From positions 124,001 through 188,000 of the forward strand of contig NZ_PQSQ01000001.1 of assembly GCF_002920575.1 (NCBI RefSeq): a DNA stretch of 64,000 nt, written 5' to 3'. Origin of the DNA: Streptomyces sp. Ru73 (lineage in GTDB: Bacteria; Actinomycetota; Actinomycetes; Streptomycetales; Streptomycetaceae). The notes below the pieces were generated by a model. That model made no database searches. It was not told where the DNA came from and saw nothing but the letters and a program-made list of their open reading frames with translations. Within the stretch, counting starts at the first letter, position 1, and every line of letters starts with the position of its first letter. A program made the position numbers and the translations under genes. This document shows, piece by piece, positions 18,549 through 28,286 of this stretch.

Positions 18549-19342
18549 GCGCCGCGTACTTCCCCGGCCGGTTCGCCGGGAAGAAGGCCGTGATCACCGG
18601 CGCGGCCCAGGGCATCGGCGAGGCCGTGGCCCGCCGGATGGCCGCCGAAGGCGCCGAGGTCGTCCTCGTCGACCGCGCCGAACTGGTCCGCGAACTCGCC
18701 ACCGAGCTGGGCAAGGACGGCGCCCCCGCACACGCCGTCACCGCCGACCTCGAACAGTACGACGGCGCCGAGCAGGCCGTGACCGAGGCCCACCGGGCAC
18801 TCGGCGGCCGCATCGACATCCTCGTCAACAACGTCGGCGGCACCATCTGGGCCAAGCCCTACGAGCACTACACCCCCGAGCAGATCCGGGCCGAGGTGCA
18901 GCGCTCCCTCTTCCCGACCCTGTGGACCTGCCGCGCGGCGCTCCCGCATCTCATCGCGCGGCGCTCCGGCACCGTCGTGAACGTCTCCTCCGTCGCCACG
19001 CGCGGCGTCAACCGCGTCCCCTACGCCGCGGCCAAGGGCGGCGTCAACGGCATCACCTCCGCGCTCGCCCTGGAGGCCGCCCCGTACGGCATCCGCGTCG
19101 TCGCCACGGCCCCCGGCGGCACCGAGGCACCGCCCCGCCGGGTCGCCCGCGGCCCGGCCGCCGCCGACGACAGGGAACGCGCCTGGTACCAGCAGATCGT
19201 CGACCAGACGACGGAGTCCTCGCTGCTCAAGCGGTACGGCACCCTCGACGAGCAGGCCGCCGCCATCTGCTTCCTCGCCTCCGACGAGGCGTCGTACATC
19301 ACCGCCTCCGTCCTCCCCGTCGCCGGCGGTGACCAAGGATGA
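18545..19342 (+). CDS. benD: 1,6-dihydroxycyclohexa-2,4-diene-1-carboxylate dehydrogenase
   Basis: The 265-residue short-chain dehydrogenase starts at GTG 18545, inside the end of benC. It has the cofactor loop TGAAQGIGEAVA, VDRA for NAD preference, NNVGG, and the catalytic set Ser-Tyr-Lys in NVSSVATRGVNRVPYAAAKGG. The tail ITASVLPVAGGDQG is typical of BenD/XylL. It oxidises the benzoate diol with loss of CO2 to give catechol, handing on to CatA. Confidence 0.94.
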   Translation: MSAAYFPGRFAGKKAVITGAAQGIGEAVARRMAAEGAEVVLVDRAELVRELATELGKDGAPAHAVTADLEQYDGAEQAVTEAHRALGGRIDILVNNVGGTIWAKPYEHYTPEQIRAEVQRSLFPTLWTCRAALPHLIARRSGTVVNVSSVATRGVNRVPYAAAKGGVNGITSALALEAAPYGIRVVATAPGGTEAPPRRVARGPAAADDRERAWYQQIVDQTTESSLLKRYGTLDEQAAAICFLASDEASYITASVLPVAGGDQG

Positions 19343-19387
19343 CCGGACCCCGGGAGGGCGCGGCGCCGCGCGGCTAAGGTGACAACC

Positions 19388-22240
19388 GTGGACGATCACG
19401 ACGGCGCGGGCACCGGCCGGGACGGCGCCCGCGAGAAGGCCCGGCGCGGCCCCGCCGGACGGCAGGCCGAGCTGACGGCCCTGCACCGCCGGCTGGCCGC
19501 AGCCCGCGCGGGACACCCCTCGATCGTGCTGGTCGAGGGCGAGTCCGGCATGGGCAAGACCGCCCTGATCCACCACTTCCTCGCCGAACTCGCACCGGCC
19601 GGCCCCGCCGGGGCCGCGCCGGACACCGCCGCGCCGCGGGCCGTCCGCGTGCACCGCGCCAACGGCGTGCGCTGGGAGAACGAGCTCGCCCTCGGCGTCG
19701 CCGACCAGCTCGCCAAGACCGCCGGCACCGCCCTCCTCCCGGACGGGGGCGCCCCCGACGAGCCGCCGGACCCGCTCGCCGCCGCACGCCGCCTCCACGA
19801 GCTGTGGAGCACGCACCGCGAGGACACCACCGTCGTCGTCATCGACGACGCCCACTGGGCCGACGCCGCCTCCCTGCGCGCCGTCGCCTCCGCCGTCCGC
19901 CGGATGACCGCCGAGAAGGTCCTCGTCGTGCTGGCCGCCGCCGACGACCAGCTGCACCGGCTCCCCGTCGACGTACTGGACTTCCTCACCGCCCACCGCG
20001 ACGGCGCCCTGCGCCTGGGCCCGCTCACCCCCGAGGACGTCCAGCAGCTCGCCTGGAGCGCCGGCCGTACCGACCTCTCGCTGCCCGCCGCGCGCATCCT
20101 CTGCCGCCACACCCGCGGCAACCCCCGCCACATCACCGACCTGCTGCAGGAGGTGCCCGCCAACATCTGGCGGGACTGGCAGCCCGCACTGCCCGCACCC
20201 CGCCGCTACGCCTCCGCCGTCCACCGCCGCCTCGACGCCTGCGGACCCCAGGCCCGCACCCTGATCGAAGCCTGCTCGGCACTGGGCGAGTCCGTGCCGT
20301 TCGCCGAGGCCGCCGAGCTGTCCGGCGTCCCCGACCCGCTCGCCGCCGTCGACGAGGCCCGCAGCGCCGGGCTGCTCACCACCACCGACGGCCCGGGGCT
20401 GACCCTGCTCACCTTCCCGCACCCGCTCCTACGCGCCGCCGTGCACGGCGCCCTCGGCCTCGTCGAACGCGGCGACCTGCACCGCAGGGCCGCGAAGATC
20501 GTCGAGGACCACGGCCGCCGCCTGATGCACCGGGTCGCCGCCACCCCCGCCGCCGACGCCGAGCTCGCGGACGACCTCGACCGGTTCGCCGCCGACCGGG
20601 CAGCCGAAGGCGCCTGGTCCCAGGCGGCGGGCGCCCTCGTCGCCGCCGGTCGGCTCACCCCGGCCCCCGCCACCCGCCGGGACCGCCTCCTGCGCGCCGT
20701 GGACGCCCTCGTCGGCGCGGGCGACCGGCCACAGGCCGAGACCTTCGCCGCCGAACTGGAGAGCTTCCCGCCCGGCGCGCTCCGCGACTCCGTCCTCGGC
20801 TACCTCGCCATCACCCGCGGCCGCCCCGAAGAGGCCGAGGTCCGCCTCGGCCAGGCATGGGAGCGCTGCGACCCGGCCCGCCGCCCCGAACTGGCCGCCG
20901 CCATCTGCCACCGCTGGGTCCTGCACTCCCTCGGCCGCTGCCGCGCCGCCGACCTCGTCCACTGGGCCCGCAAGGCCGTCGACCTCGTCGGCCCCATGGA
21001 ACCCTCCGCGGTCGAGTCGGAGGCGATCCTCGGCCTCGGACTCGCCGCGATGGGCCGCGCCGACGAGGCCGCGCGCGCCTACGACGACGTACTCGCCCGC
21101 ATCGAAAGCGGCGCCCAGTCCCAACGCGTCCAGATGGGCCGCGGCTGGATGGACCTGGCCATGGACGAGCCGGAGGCGGCCCGCCGCGAGCTGGAGGGCG
21201 CCGTGCCCACCGGCTTCCGCATGGGCTCGGCCCGCATCTCCCTGTGGGCACAGGCCTGGCTGGCCCGCACCCAGTTCGCGCTCGGCGCCTGGCAGGACGC
21301 CGTACGCACCGTCGACCGGGCCGCAGCCCAGCTCGCCGAGGTCCGCATGGAACTCCTGCGGCCCCTCGTGCACTGGACCGGCGCCCAGATCCACGCCCTG
21401 CGCGGCGACTGGACCGCCGCACACCACCACGCCCGGCACGCCTCGGCCGACATGCAGCACTACGAGGCGATGGTCGTCCCCGCCTGCCTGGCCCGCGCCC
21501 AGGTCGCCGAGGCCCGCGGCCAGTACGAGCGGGTGACCGCTGCGCTGGAGCCCGTGCTGCGGCTCCGGCACCGCGAAGGCATCGACGAGCCCGGCTTCTG
21601 GCCCTGGCAGGACGTCTACGCCAACGCCCTCGTCATGACCAACCGGGCGGCCGAGGCCGACGCCTTCCTCAAGCCCCACGAGGAGCTGGCCGCCGACCGC
21701 GGCCACCGCTCCACGATGGCCCGGCTCGGCTACGTACGCGGCCGCATCGCCGGCACCGAGGGCGACCTCGACGCCGCCCGCGCCCACTTCGAAGGCGCGC
21801 TGGCCCACCTGGCACACCTGCCGCTGCCCTACGACCGCGCCCGGGTGAGCTACGCCTACGGGCAGACCCTCCGCCGCGCCGGCAAGCGCCGGGAGGCGGA
21901 CGCGCTGCTCCAGAACGCCCGGGACGCGTACGTACTCCTCGGCGCCCGCACCTACGTCGAGCGCTGCGAGCGGGAGCTGCAGGCGGGCGGCCTGAGCAAG
22001 CGGGGCGCGGGGGAGGCCGGCGGTGGCGCCCCGGAGTTCGCCCGGCTGACCGCGCAGGAGCGCGCTGTGGCCCGCCTCGTCGCACGCGGGATGAGCAACG
22101 GCCAGGTCGCGGGCGAGCTGTTCCTGTCGGTGAAGACCGTGCAGTACCACCTCACTCACGTCTACGCGAAGTTCGGCGTGCGCTCCCGGGGCGAGCTGGC
22201 GGCGGTCTTCCGTGAGACGGGCGAGGACGCGCCGGAGTAG
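19388..22240 (+). CDS. LAL-type LuxR-family ATPase regulator, probable activator of ben genes
   Basis: The 950-residue protein has an N-terminal AAA ATPase domain (Walker A GESGMGKT at residues 51-58, Walker B VVVIDDAHWAD), a long helical tetratricopeptide-like middle, and a C-terminal LuxR helix-turn-helix (LTAQERAVARLVARGMSNGQVAGELFLSVKTVQYHLTHVYAKFGVRSRGELAAVF). This is the LAL/MalT-like architecture. In Corynebacterium glutamicum a regulator of this type follows benABCD and activates them with benzoate; the same gene order here supports that role. The start GTG 19388 has AAGGTG in good position; GTG 19379 is an alternative. A benK or benE transporter gene, often next, is absent here. Confidence 0.88.
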   Translation: MDDHDGAGTGRDGAREKARRGPAGRQAELTALHRRLAAARAGHPSIVLVEGESGMGKTALIHHFLAELAPAGPAGAAPDTAAPRAVRVHRANGVRWENELALGVADQLAKTAGTALLPDGGAPDEPPDPLAAARRLHELWSTHREDTTVVVIDDAHWADAASLRAVASAVRRMTAEKVLVVLAAADDQLHRLPVDVLDFLTAHRDGALRLGPLTPEDVQQLAWSAGRTDLSLPAARILCRHTRGNPRHITDLLQEVPANIWRDWQPALPAPRRYASAVHRRLDACGPQARTLIEACSALGESVPFAEAAELSGVPDPLAAVDEARSAGLLTTTDGPGLTLLTFPHPLLRAAVHGALGLVERGDLHRRAAKIVEDHGRRLMHRVAATPAADAELADDLDRFAADRAAEGAWSQAAGALVAAGRLTPAPATRRDRLLRAVDALVGAGDRPQAETFAAELESFPPGALRDSVLGYLAITRGRPEEAEVRLGQAWERCDPARRPELAAAICHRWVLHSLGRCRAADLVHWARKAVDLVGPMEPSAVESEAILGLGLAAMGRADEAARAYDDVLARIESGAQSQRVQMGRGWMDLAMDEPEAARRELEGAVPTGFRMGSARISLWAQAWLARTQFALGAWQDAVRTVDRAAAQLAEVRMELLRPLVHWTGAQIHALRGDWTAAHHHARHASADMQHYEAMVVPACLARAQVAEARGQYERVTAALEPVLRLRHREGIDEPGFWPWQDVYANALVMTNRAAEADAFLKPHEELAADRGHRSTMARLGYVRGRIAGTEGDLDAARAHFEGALAHLAHLPLPYDRARVSYAYGQTLRRAGKRREADALLQNARDAYVLLGARTYVERCERELQAGGLSKRGAGEAGGGAPEFARLTAQERAVARLVARGMSNGQVAGELFLSVKTVQYHLTHVYAKFGVRSRGELAAVFRETGEDAPE

Positions 22241-22291
22241 CCCCACCGCACACATTCGTACAAAAATTCGAACACGGCGTACGCTGGCACC

Positions 22292-22939
22292 ATGGCCACG
22301 CACGCCACACACGCCGCACACCTCCAGGGCTCCCTCTTCGGCGCCGCCGAAGAGCCCGCACTCCGCCCGCTCACCGGCATCGCCCGCACCGACCTCGGGC
22401 TCGGCGCCTGGATCGACGTCCTGCCCGGCTGGCTGACCGGCGCCGACACCGTCTTCGACGTGCTGGCCGGCACCGTCCCCTGGCACGCCGAACGGCGGCA
22501 GATGTACGAGCGGACCGTCGACGTACCCCGGCTGCTCTGCCACTACCGGGAAGGCACCGAGCTGCCGCACCCCGTCCTGGCCGAGGCCCGGGACGCGCTC
22601 AGCGCCCACTACGCCGCCGAACTCGGCGAACCCTTCCGCACCGCCGGCCTCTGCTACTACCGCGACGGCGAGGACAGCGTCGCCTGGCACGGCGACCGCA
22701 TCGGACGCGGCCGCAGCCAGGACACCATGGTCGCCATCCTCTCCGTCGGCGAACCCCGGACCCTCGCCCTCCGGCCGCGCGACGGCGGCGGCCCGAGCAT
22801 CCGCCGCTCCCTCGGCCACGGCGACCTGATCGTCATGGGCGGCTCCTGCCAGCGCACCTGGGACCACGCCATCCCCAAGACCGCCCGCCCCGTCGGCCCC
22901 CGCATCAGCATCCAGTTCCGGCCCCGGGGCGTACTGTGA
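22292..22939 (+). CDS. AlkB-like Fe(II)/2-oxoglutarate dioxygenase (alkylated nucleic-acid repair)
   Basis: The 215-residue protein keeps the double-stranded beta-helix iron site, His133 and Asp135 (AWHGDRIGRG) with His192 (WDHAIPK), and the 2-oxoglutarate-binding arginines Arg204 and Arg210 (RISIQFR). LCHYREG, DTMVAILSVGEPRTLALRPR and HGDLIVMGG complete the AlkB pattern. It probably removes alkyl groups from bases by oxidation. No ribosome-binding site precedes ATG 22292, while TACGCT ends 6 bases before it, so the transcript may be leaderless. The substrate (DNA or RNA) is not decidable. Confidence 0.87.
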   Translation: MATHATHAAHLQGSLFGAAEEPALRPLTGIARTDLGLGAWIDVLPGWLTGADTVFDVLAGTVPWHAERRQMYERTVDVPRLLCHYREGTELPHPVLAEARDALSAHYAAELGEPFRTAGLCYYRDGEDSVAWHGDRIGRGRSQDTMVAILSVGEPRTLALRPRDGGGPSIRRSLGHGDLIVMGGSCQRTWDHAIPKTARPVGPRISIQFRPRGVL

Positions 22940-23022
22940 GGGCCCCGGCCACATGACCGGACCGCGCCTTGTGGTCCCGCCCCACATCGGTACCGGACCC
23001 CGCGCTGCCTAAGGTGGCGCCC

Positions 23023-23817
23023 ATGAGCGCCACCTCCACACCCGGCCCCGTCCCCCCGGCCGACCTCCACGGCCGCACCGCCCTCGTCACCGGCGCCGCC
23101 GGCGGCATCGGCGCCGCCGTCGCGCTGCGCCTCGCGGCCGCCGGCGCCACCGTCCGCGCGGTCGACCGGGACGACGACGGCCTCACCCGGCTCGCGGAAC
23201 GGGCCGACGGCCTGCCCGGCGCCCTCCAGCGGATCACCCTCGACCTCACCGACCTCGACGCCGCCGAGGAGACCGCCGCCGGCGCCGACATCCTCGTCAA
23301 CAACGCCGGCATCCAGCTCGTCCGGCCCCTCGAGGACTTCCCGCCCGACGTCTTCGCGACCGTCCTCAAGGTCATGCTGGAGGCACCCTTCCGCCTCGTA
23401 CGCGGCGCACTGCCCCACATGTACGCACAGGGCTGGGGCCGCATCGTCAACATCTCCTCCGTGCACGGCCTGCGCGCCTCGCCGTACAAGTCCGCCTACG
23501 TCGCCGCCAAGCACGGCCTGGAGGGCCTCTCCAAGGTCGCCGCGCTCGAAGGCGCCGAGCACGGCGTCACCTCCAACTGCGTCAACCCCGGCTACGTCCG
23601 CACCCCCCTCGTCGAGAAGCAGCTCGCCGACCAGGCCGAAGCACACGGCATCCCCGCCGAGCGGGTACTCACCGAAGTCCTGCTCAAGGACACCGCCGTC
23701 AAGCGCCTCGTCGAACCCGACGAGGTCGCCGACGCCGTGGCCTACCTCTGCGGCCCCCACGCCTCCTTCATCACCGGCACCTCGCTGGCCATGGACGGCG
23801 GATGGACGGCGCACTGA
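23023..23817 (+). CDS. 3-hydroxybutyrate dehydrogenase (SDR family)
   Basis: The 264-residue short-chain dehydrogenase starts at ATG 23023 after AAGGTGGCGCCC. It has TGAAGGIGAAVALRL, VDRDDD, NNAGIQ, the catalytic SSVHGLRASPYKSAYVAAKHGLEGLSK, and the tail TGTSLAMDGGWTAH. NNAGIQ and YKSAYVAAKHG together are characteristic of D-3-hydroxybutyrate dehydrogenases, which interconvert 3-hydroxybutyrate and acetoacetate with NAD. It sits directly before a GAF/PucR-type regulator, likely its activator. Confidence 0.87.
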   Translation: MSATSTPGPVPPADLHGRTALVTGAAGGIGAAVALRLAAAGATVRAVDRDDDGLTRLAERADGLPGALQRITLDLTDLDAAEETAAGADILVNNAGIQLVRPLEDFPPDVFATVLKVMLEAPFRLVRGALPHMYAQGWGRIVNISSVHGLRASPYKSAYVAAKHGLEGLSKVAALEGAEHGVTSNCVNPGYVRTPLVEKQLADQAEAHGIPAERVLTEVLLKDTAVKRLVEPDEVADAVAYLCGPHASFITGTSLAMDGGWTAH

Positions 23818-23930
23818 CCTCCGGGAACGACCCGTCCGGCACCGGCACGCCCGCCGCGGCCCCGGCGCCCGGTACCCCGCGCCGCGCCCCCGCTGGCGCG
23901 CCCCGGCGCACCGGCGGTATCCCTGTGTCC

Positions 23931-25883
23931 ATGCCACCCCAGCAGCCCGCTCGAACCCCCGCCGAACCGGCCGAGACCCCCTTCCTCGACCTCCTCGCCA
24001 CCGGCGCGCCCGCCGAGGACTTCGAACGCGCGGTGCTGCGCGCCCGGGCCGACGGCGCCTCCGCCGAACGGCTGGCCGCCCTCGAACGCGCCAAGCTGCT
24101 CGCCCTGCGCGTCCGCACCGAGCTGGAAGGACGGCGCCGCCGCGAGGCCGAACTGTCCGCGCTGTACGAAACCGCGCACGACCTCGCGGGCCTGCGCGAC
24201 CTGGACGCCGTCCTGCGGGCCATCGTCCAGCGCGCCCGCTCCCTGCTCGGCACCGAGACCGCGTACATGACCCTCAACGACCCCGTCGCCGGCGACACGT
24301 ACATGCGGGTCACCGACGGCTCGGTCTCCGCCCGCTTCCAGCAGCTCCGGCTCGGCATGGGGGAGGGGCTCGGCGGCCTGGTCGCCCAGACCGCCCGCCC
24401 CTACGTCACCGACAGCTACTTCGACGACCCCCGCTTCCAGCACACCCGCACCATCGACACGGGCGTACGGGACGAAGGACTCGTCGCCATCCTCGGTGTA
24501 CCGCTGAAGCTGGGCAGCGGCGTCATCGGCGTACTCTTCGCCGCCGACCGCCGGGTCCGGGTCTTCGACCACGCCGAGATCGCCCTGCTGTCCGCACACG
24601 CGGCCCACGCGGCCGTCGCCATCGACACCGCCAACCTGCTCGCCGAGACCCGCAAGGCGATGACCGAGCTGGAGGCCGCCAACGAGATCATCCGCGACCG
24701 CAGCGGCGTCATCGAGCGCGCCTCCGACGTCCACGACCGGCTCGCCGAACTCGTCCTGCGCGGCGGCGGCGTCCAGGACGTGGCCGCCGCCGTCGCCGAA
24801 GTGCTCGACGGCACAGTGGAGTTCACCGAGGCCGACCGGGCACCCGCCGAGGCGCTGGACCGCTCCAGCGCCGACGGCCACGCCGTGCCCGACGGGGACG
24901 ACTGGGTCGCCGCCGTCCGCTCCGGCAGCGAAGTGCTCGGCGCGCTCGTCCTGCGCGGCCACCCCCGCCTGGACCCCGTCGACCAGCGCACCCTCGAACG
25001 CGCCGCCATGGTCACCTCCCTGCTGCTGCTCGCCCGGCGCACCGCGGGCGAGGCGGAGCAGCGGGTACGCGGCGAACTCCTGGACGACCTGCTCGAAGCC
25101 CCCGACCGCGACCCGCGGCTGCTCCGTGAACGCGCCGCCCGGGTCGCCGCCGACCTGGACGTCCCGCACGTCGTCCTCGCGGCCCGCATCGAGGACCCGG
25201 CCGGCACGTCACCCGGCCCGGACGGTGCGGGCGCCACCGGACGGCAGCGCCTGTGGTCCGCCGCCTCCCACCTCGCCGCCACCCGCCACGGACTGGCCGC
25301 GGCCCGGGACGCCGGCGTCGTCCTGCTGCTGCCGCTGGGCGGCGACGGCGACACCGGCGACCAGGGCGCAGAACCCGGCGAAGCGGCCCGTCGGGTCGCC
25401 CGCCAGCTCGGCGCCGCCGTCCACGCACCGGTCACCGTCGGCGCCTCCGCACCCGTCGCCGCACCGGCCGCCACGCCCGCCGCCGTCGCCGGCGCCTACG
25501 CACAGGCCCGCCGCTGCCGGGAAGCGCTGCGCGTGCTCGGCCGCTGCGGCCAGGGCGCGGCGGCCGAGGACTTCGGCTTCCTCGGCCTGCTGCTGGCCGA
25601 CGGCCGGGACGTGGACGGCTTCGTACGCCGCACGCTCGGCGCGGTACTGGACTACGACGCGCGCCGCGGCACGGACCTGCTGGGCACCCTGAACGCGTAC
25701 TTCGCCAGCGGCATGAGCCCGGCCCGTACGAAGGACGCCCTGCACGTACACGTCAACACGGTCGCTCAGCGCCTGGACCGCATCGGCCGCCTGCTCGGCC
25801 CCGACTGGCAGTCCCCGTCCCGGGCACTGGAGCTGCAACTGGCGCTGCGGCTGCACCAGTTGTCGGCGGCTTTGGGGGAGTAC
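23931..25883 (+). CDS. GAF-domain PucR/CdaR-type helix-turn-helix regulator without a proper stop codon
   Basis: About 650 residues are supported. There is a coiled segment, a GAF domain at roughly residues 85-220 (ELSALYETAHDLAGLRDLDAVLRAIVQRARSLLGTETAYM...GVLFAADRRVRVF), a variable middle, and a PucR C-terminal helix-turn-helix (LLGTLNAYFASGMSPARTKDALHVHVNTVAQRLDRIGRLLGPDW...LQLALRLHQLSAAL). Relatives stop right after this helix. Here the frame stays open to the TAG at 28284-28286, across the antisense of the next gene. The end given is where family similarity ends, just before an 11-bp hairpin. ATG 23931 is preferred; ATG 23802 overlaps the dehydrogenase. It may be frameshifted, mis-sequenced or genuinely nonstop. 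It probably activates the 3-hydroxybutyrate gene upstream. Confidence 0.7.
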
Positions 25884-25913
25884 GGGGTGGGCCGGGTTTT
25901 TTCGGCCCGCCCC
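25884..25913. terminator. Strong hairpin between convergent PucR-type and MHS genes
   Basis: An 11-bp stem (one G-T pair) formed by 25884-25894 and 25903-25913 encloses an 8-base loop GGTTTTTT. It falls at the end of the regulator's recognisable coding region and about 200 bp past the end of the opposing transporter gene, so it could serve both strands. If it ends the regulator mRNA, that mRNA lacks an in-frame stop codon. Confidence 0.6.
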
Positions 25914-26120
25914 CGTTTCCCTGGCAGGGCCCCTCCCTCTCCCCATCCAACGGGAGAGCCGCCCCACCCCCGCGGCCAAGACCCCCTCCCCCGCCTCCAC
26001 CGCACATACCGTGAAGGTAGCGCCCCCCATCGACAGCCGGGGGCGCCTGTGGACAACGCCAACCCCACACTGTGTGCCGGCGCGGGGAGGCACCCGGCCG
26101 GGTACCTCCCCGCGCCACTC

Positions 26121-27503
26121 TCAGACCGCCCCGGCCTCCGCTCCGCGAGGACCTTCCGCACCCGCGGCCGACTCCGCACCCACCGCCGCCAGGTCCCGGT
26201 GCCGGGTCTCCTTGGCCGCGTACAGCGCGATCAGCGTCAGCACCGCGGCAGCGATGACGTACAGCGCGATCGGCGTCGGGCTGTCGTAGTCCGCCAGCAG
26301 CGCCGTGGCGATCAGCGGCGCCGGCGCACCCGCCGCGACCGAGGAGAACTGCGCGCCGATCGACGCGCCCGAGTACCGCATCCGCGTCGCGAACATCTCC
26401 GCGAAGAATGCGGCCTGCGGCGCGTACATCGCCCCGTGGAAGACCAGCCCGACGGTCACCGCGAGCAGCAGCAGCCCGAAGTTCTTGCTGTCGACCAGCG
26501 CGAAGAAGGGGAACGCCCAGGCCGCCACGCCCAGCGCCCCTATGAGGTACACCGGCCGCCGTCCCACCCGGTCCGACAGCGCGCCCCACGCCGGGATGAC
26601 CGCGAAGTGCAGCGCGGAGGCGATCAGTACGGCGTTGAGCGCGGTCTGCTGCGACAGTCCGCTGTGCTCCGTCGCGTAGACCAGGACGAACGCCGTGAGC
26701 ACGTAGTACGAGATGTTCTCGGCCATCCGCGCGCCCATCGCGATCAGCACGTCCCGCCAGTGGTGCCGCAGCACCGCCACGAGCGGCAGCTTCTCCGTCG
26801 CCCGCTCCTCGCCCTTCCGCGCCTCCGCCTGGGCCAGCGCCGCCTTGAACACCGGCGACTCGTCCACCGTCAGCCGGATCCACAGTCCGAGCAGTACCAG
26901 CACACCGGACAGCAGGAAGGGGACCCGCCAGCCCCACGACACGAACGCGCCCTCCGGCAGCACCGCGGTCAGCACCGCCAGCACCCCGGTCGCCAGCAGC
27001 TGCCCGGCCGGCGCGCCGGTCTGCGGCCAGGACGCCCAGAAGCCGCGCCGCCGCGCGTCCCCGTGCTCGCTCACCAGCAGTACGGCGCCGCCCCACTCGC
27101 CGCCCAGCGCGAAGCCCTGGACGAGCCTGAGCAGCGTCAGCAGCAGCGGGGCGGCCGAGCCGACCGTGGCGTGGGTGGGCAGCAGGCCGATCGCGAAGGT
27201 CGCGCCGCCCATCATCAGCAGGCTCAGCACCAGCAGCTTCTTGCGGCCGAGCCGGTCGCCGTAGTGCCCGAAGACGAGCGCCCCGACGGGCCGGGCCGCG
27301 AATCCGACCGCGTACGTGAGGAACGACAGCAGCGTGCCCACCAGCGGATCGGAGTCCGGGAAGAACAGCTTGTTGAAGACCAGCGCGGCGGCCGACCCGT
27401 AGAGGAAGAAGTCGTACCACTCGACGGTGGTGCCGATGAGGCTCGCGGCGACGATGCGCCGCAGCCCGGCGGGGGTTGGTGGGACGTGCGCGGTGGCGGC
27501 CAT
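26121..27503 (-). CDS. MHS-family MFS transporter
   Basis: The 460-residue, 12-helix protein starts at ATG 27503 with GGAG eight bases upstream. The MHS signature EWYDFFLYGSAAALVFNKLFFP, the loop GHYGDRLGRKKLLV and WGALSDRVGRRPVYL are present. Family members import organic acids such as alpha-ketoglutarate, shikimate, proline or benzoate-type acids with protons. It is a second paralogue of the transporter at 5898-7262. The nearby 3-hydroxybutyrate dehydrogenase and PucR-type regulator hint at a hydroxy- or keto-acid substrate, but they are convergent with it, so this is weak. Confidence 0.87.
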   Translation of the reverse strand: MAATAHVPPTPAGLRRIVAASLIGTTVEWYDFFLYGSAAALVFNKLFFPDSDPLVGTLLSFLTYAVGFAARPVGALVFGHYGDRLGRKKLLVLSLLMMGGATFAIGLLPTHATVGSAAPLLLTLLRLVQGFALGGEWGGAVLLVSEHGDARRRGFWASWPQTGAPAGQLLATGVLAVLTAVLPEGAFVSWGWRVPFLLSGVLVLLGLWIRLTVDESPVFKAALAQAEARKGEERATEKLPLVAVLRHHWRDVLIAMGARMAENISYYVLTAFVLVYATEHSGLSQQTALNAVLIASALHFAVIPAWGALSDRVGRRPVYLIGALGVAAWAFPFFALVDSKNFGLLLLAVTVGLVFHGAMYAPQAAFFAEMFATRMRYSGASIGAQFSSVAAGAPAPLIATALLADYDSPTPIALYVIAAAVLTLIALYAAKETRHRDLAAVGAESAAGAEGPRGAEAGAV

Positions 27504-27902
27504 GGGTTCACTCCGGACCGGGAAGGGGGGACGATGCGATGTCGCCACACGGTAGGAAGCCGGTGCCATGGCGCGTATGTGGCCGCGCACCACACTTCCC
27601 GGCGGGCCTGTGCGCCCCGCCTCCATGACACCCGCGACCGGCCCGCGAGCGGACGGGAACCGGACGGCGACCAGCGCGGCCTCGGCCCGCGTCCGGTCCG
27701 GGACCGGCCCGTGACCAGCCAGGGACCGGTCCGCGACCGGTTTCCCCTGCGGCGCCCTCGGGCACCCGGCTGTTCTCACTCGTACCGCTGGGCGAGTGAC
27801 AAAGCGGAACACACCCGCCCCTTCCGGTCGCACACGCGATGCCGCGGGGTGAGCCTGGAAGGGGACGGTATCCGCGTACGGCTCGAACAGGAAGGTTGCA
27901 CA
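27504..27902. other. 399-bp divergent intergenic region
   Basis: This gap lies between the MHS transporter start and the small CxxC protein. The PucR-type frame also runs through it unbroken, but the wording there is not protein-like. I see a possible ribosome-binding site (GGAAGG) before GTG 27903 and no convincing repeat or palindrome. Confidence 0.4.
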
Positions 27903-28286
27903 GTGGACAGCGCGCACCAGGAAACGCAGGTCGAGCACGCGGCGGAGGTCACGGTCGAGTGCACCGGATGCAAGGCGGAGGACGCCGCGGCCATCTTCAC
28001 CGTGCTGCGGACGTGCTTCGCCTCCGACCGCGACGCGGACGACGCGCCCCGTGAGACGGCCGGAGCGGGGCCGAGCGTGTGGACGGCGACCTTCGACGTC
28101 AACCAGCCCCGTGACACGCCCGAGCCCACCCGGCTCTCCGCGCCCTGCACCGTCACGCTGCAGGGCGGATACCAGGCGGTCGACCAGCTCCGGAAGGCGC
28201 TGCTGCCCGCCTTCGTGGTCTCGGTCGCCGGCACGGCGGCGGGCGACCAGGAGGAGGAGGTCTCCCTGCGCCTGGAGAGCCGCTAG
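27903..28286 (+). CDS. Small hypothetical protein with a CxxC pair
   Basis: The 127-residue acidic protein starts at GTG 27903, 8 bases after GGAAGG. It has VECTGCKAEDAAAIFTVLRTCF near the N-terminus and SAPCTVTLQGGYQAVDQLRKALLPAFVVSVAGTAAGDQEEEVSLRLESR at the end. No signal or membrane segment is visible. The regular alternation at the C-terminus suggests a compact alpha/beta fold. I do not recognise a family. Its TAG stop and that of the opposing MaoC gene share the same CTAG tetramer. An in-frame GTG at 27849 is an alternative start. Confidence 0.65.
   Translation: MDSAHQETQVEHAAEVTVECTGCKAEDAAAIFTVLRTCFASDRDADDAPRETAGAGPSVWTATFDVNQPRDTPEPTRLSAPCTVTLQGGYQAVDQLRKALLPAFVVSVAGTAAGDQEEEVSLRLESR

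Noticed and set aside
22262..22286. Possible LexA/SOS box (TCGAACACGGCGTACG) before the AlkB-like gene
   Set aside because: The left half TCGAAC fits, but the right half CGTACG does not match GTTCGA, so an SOS operator is not supported.
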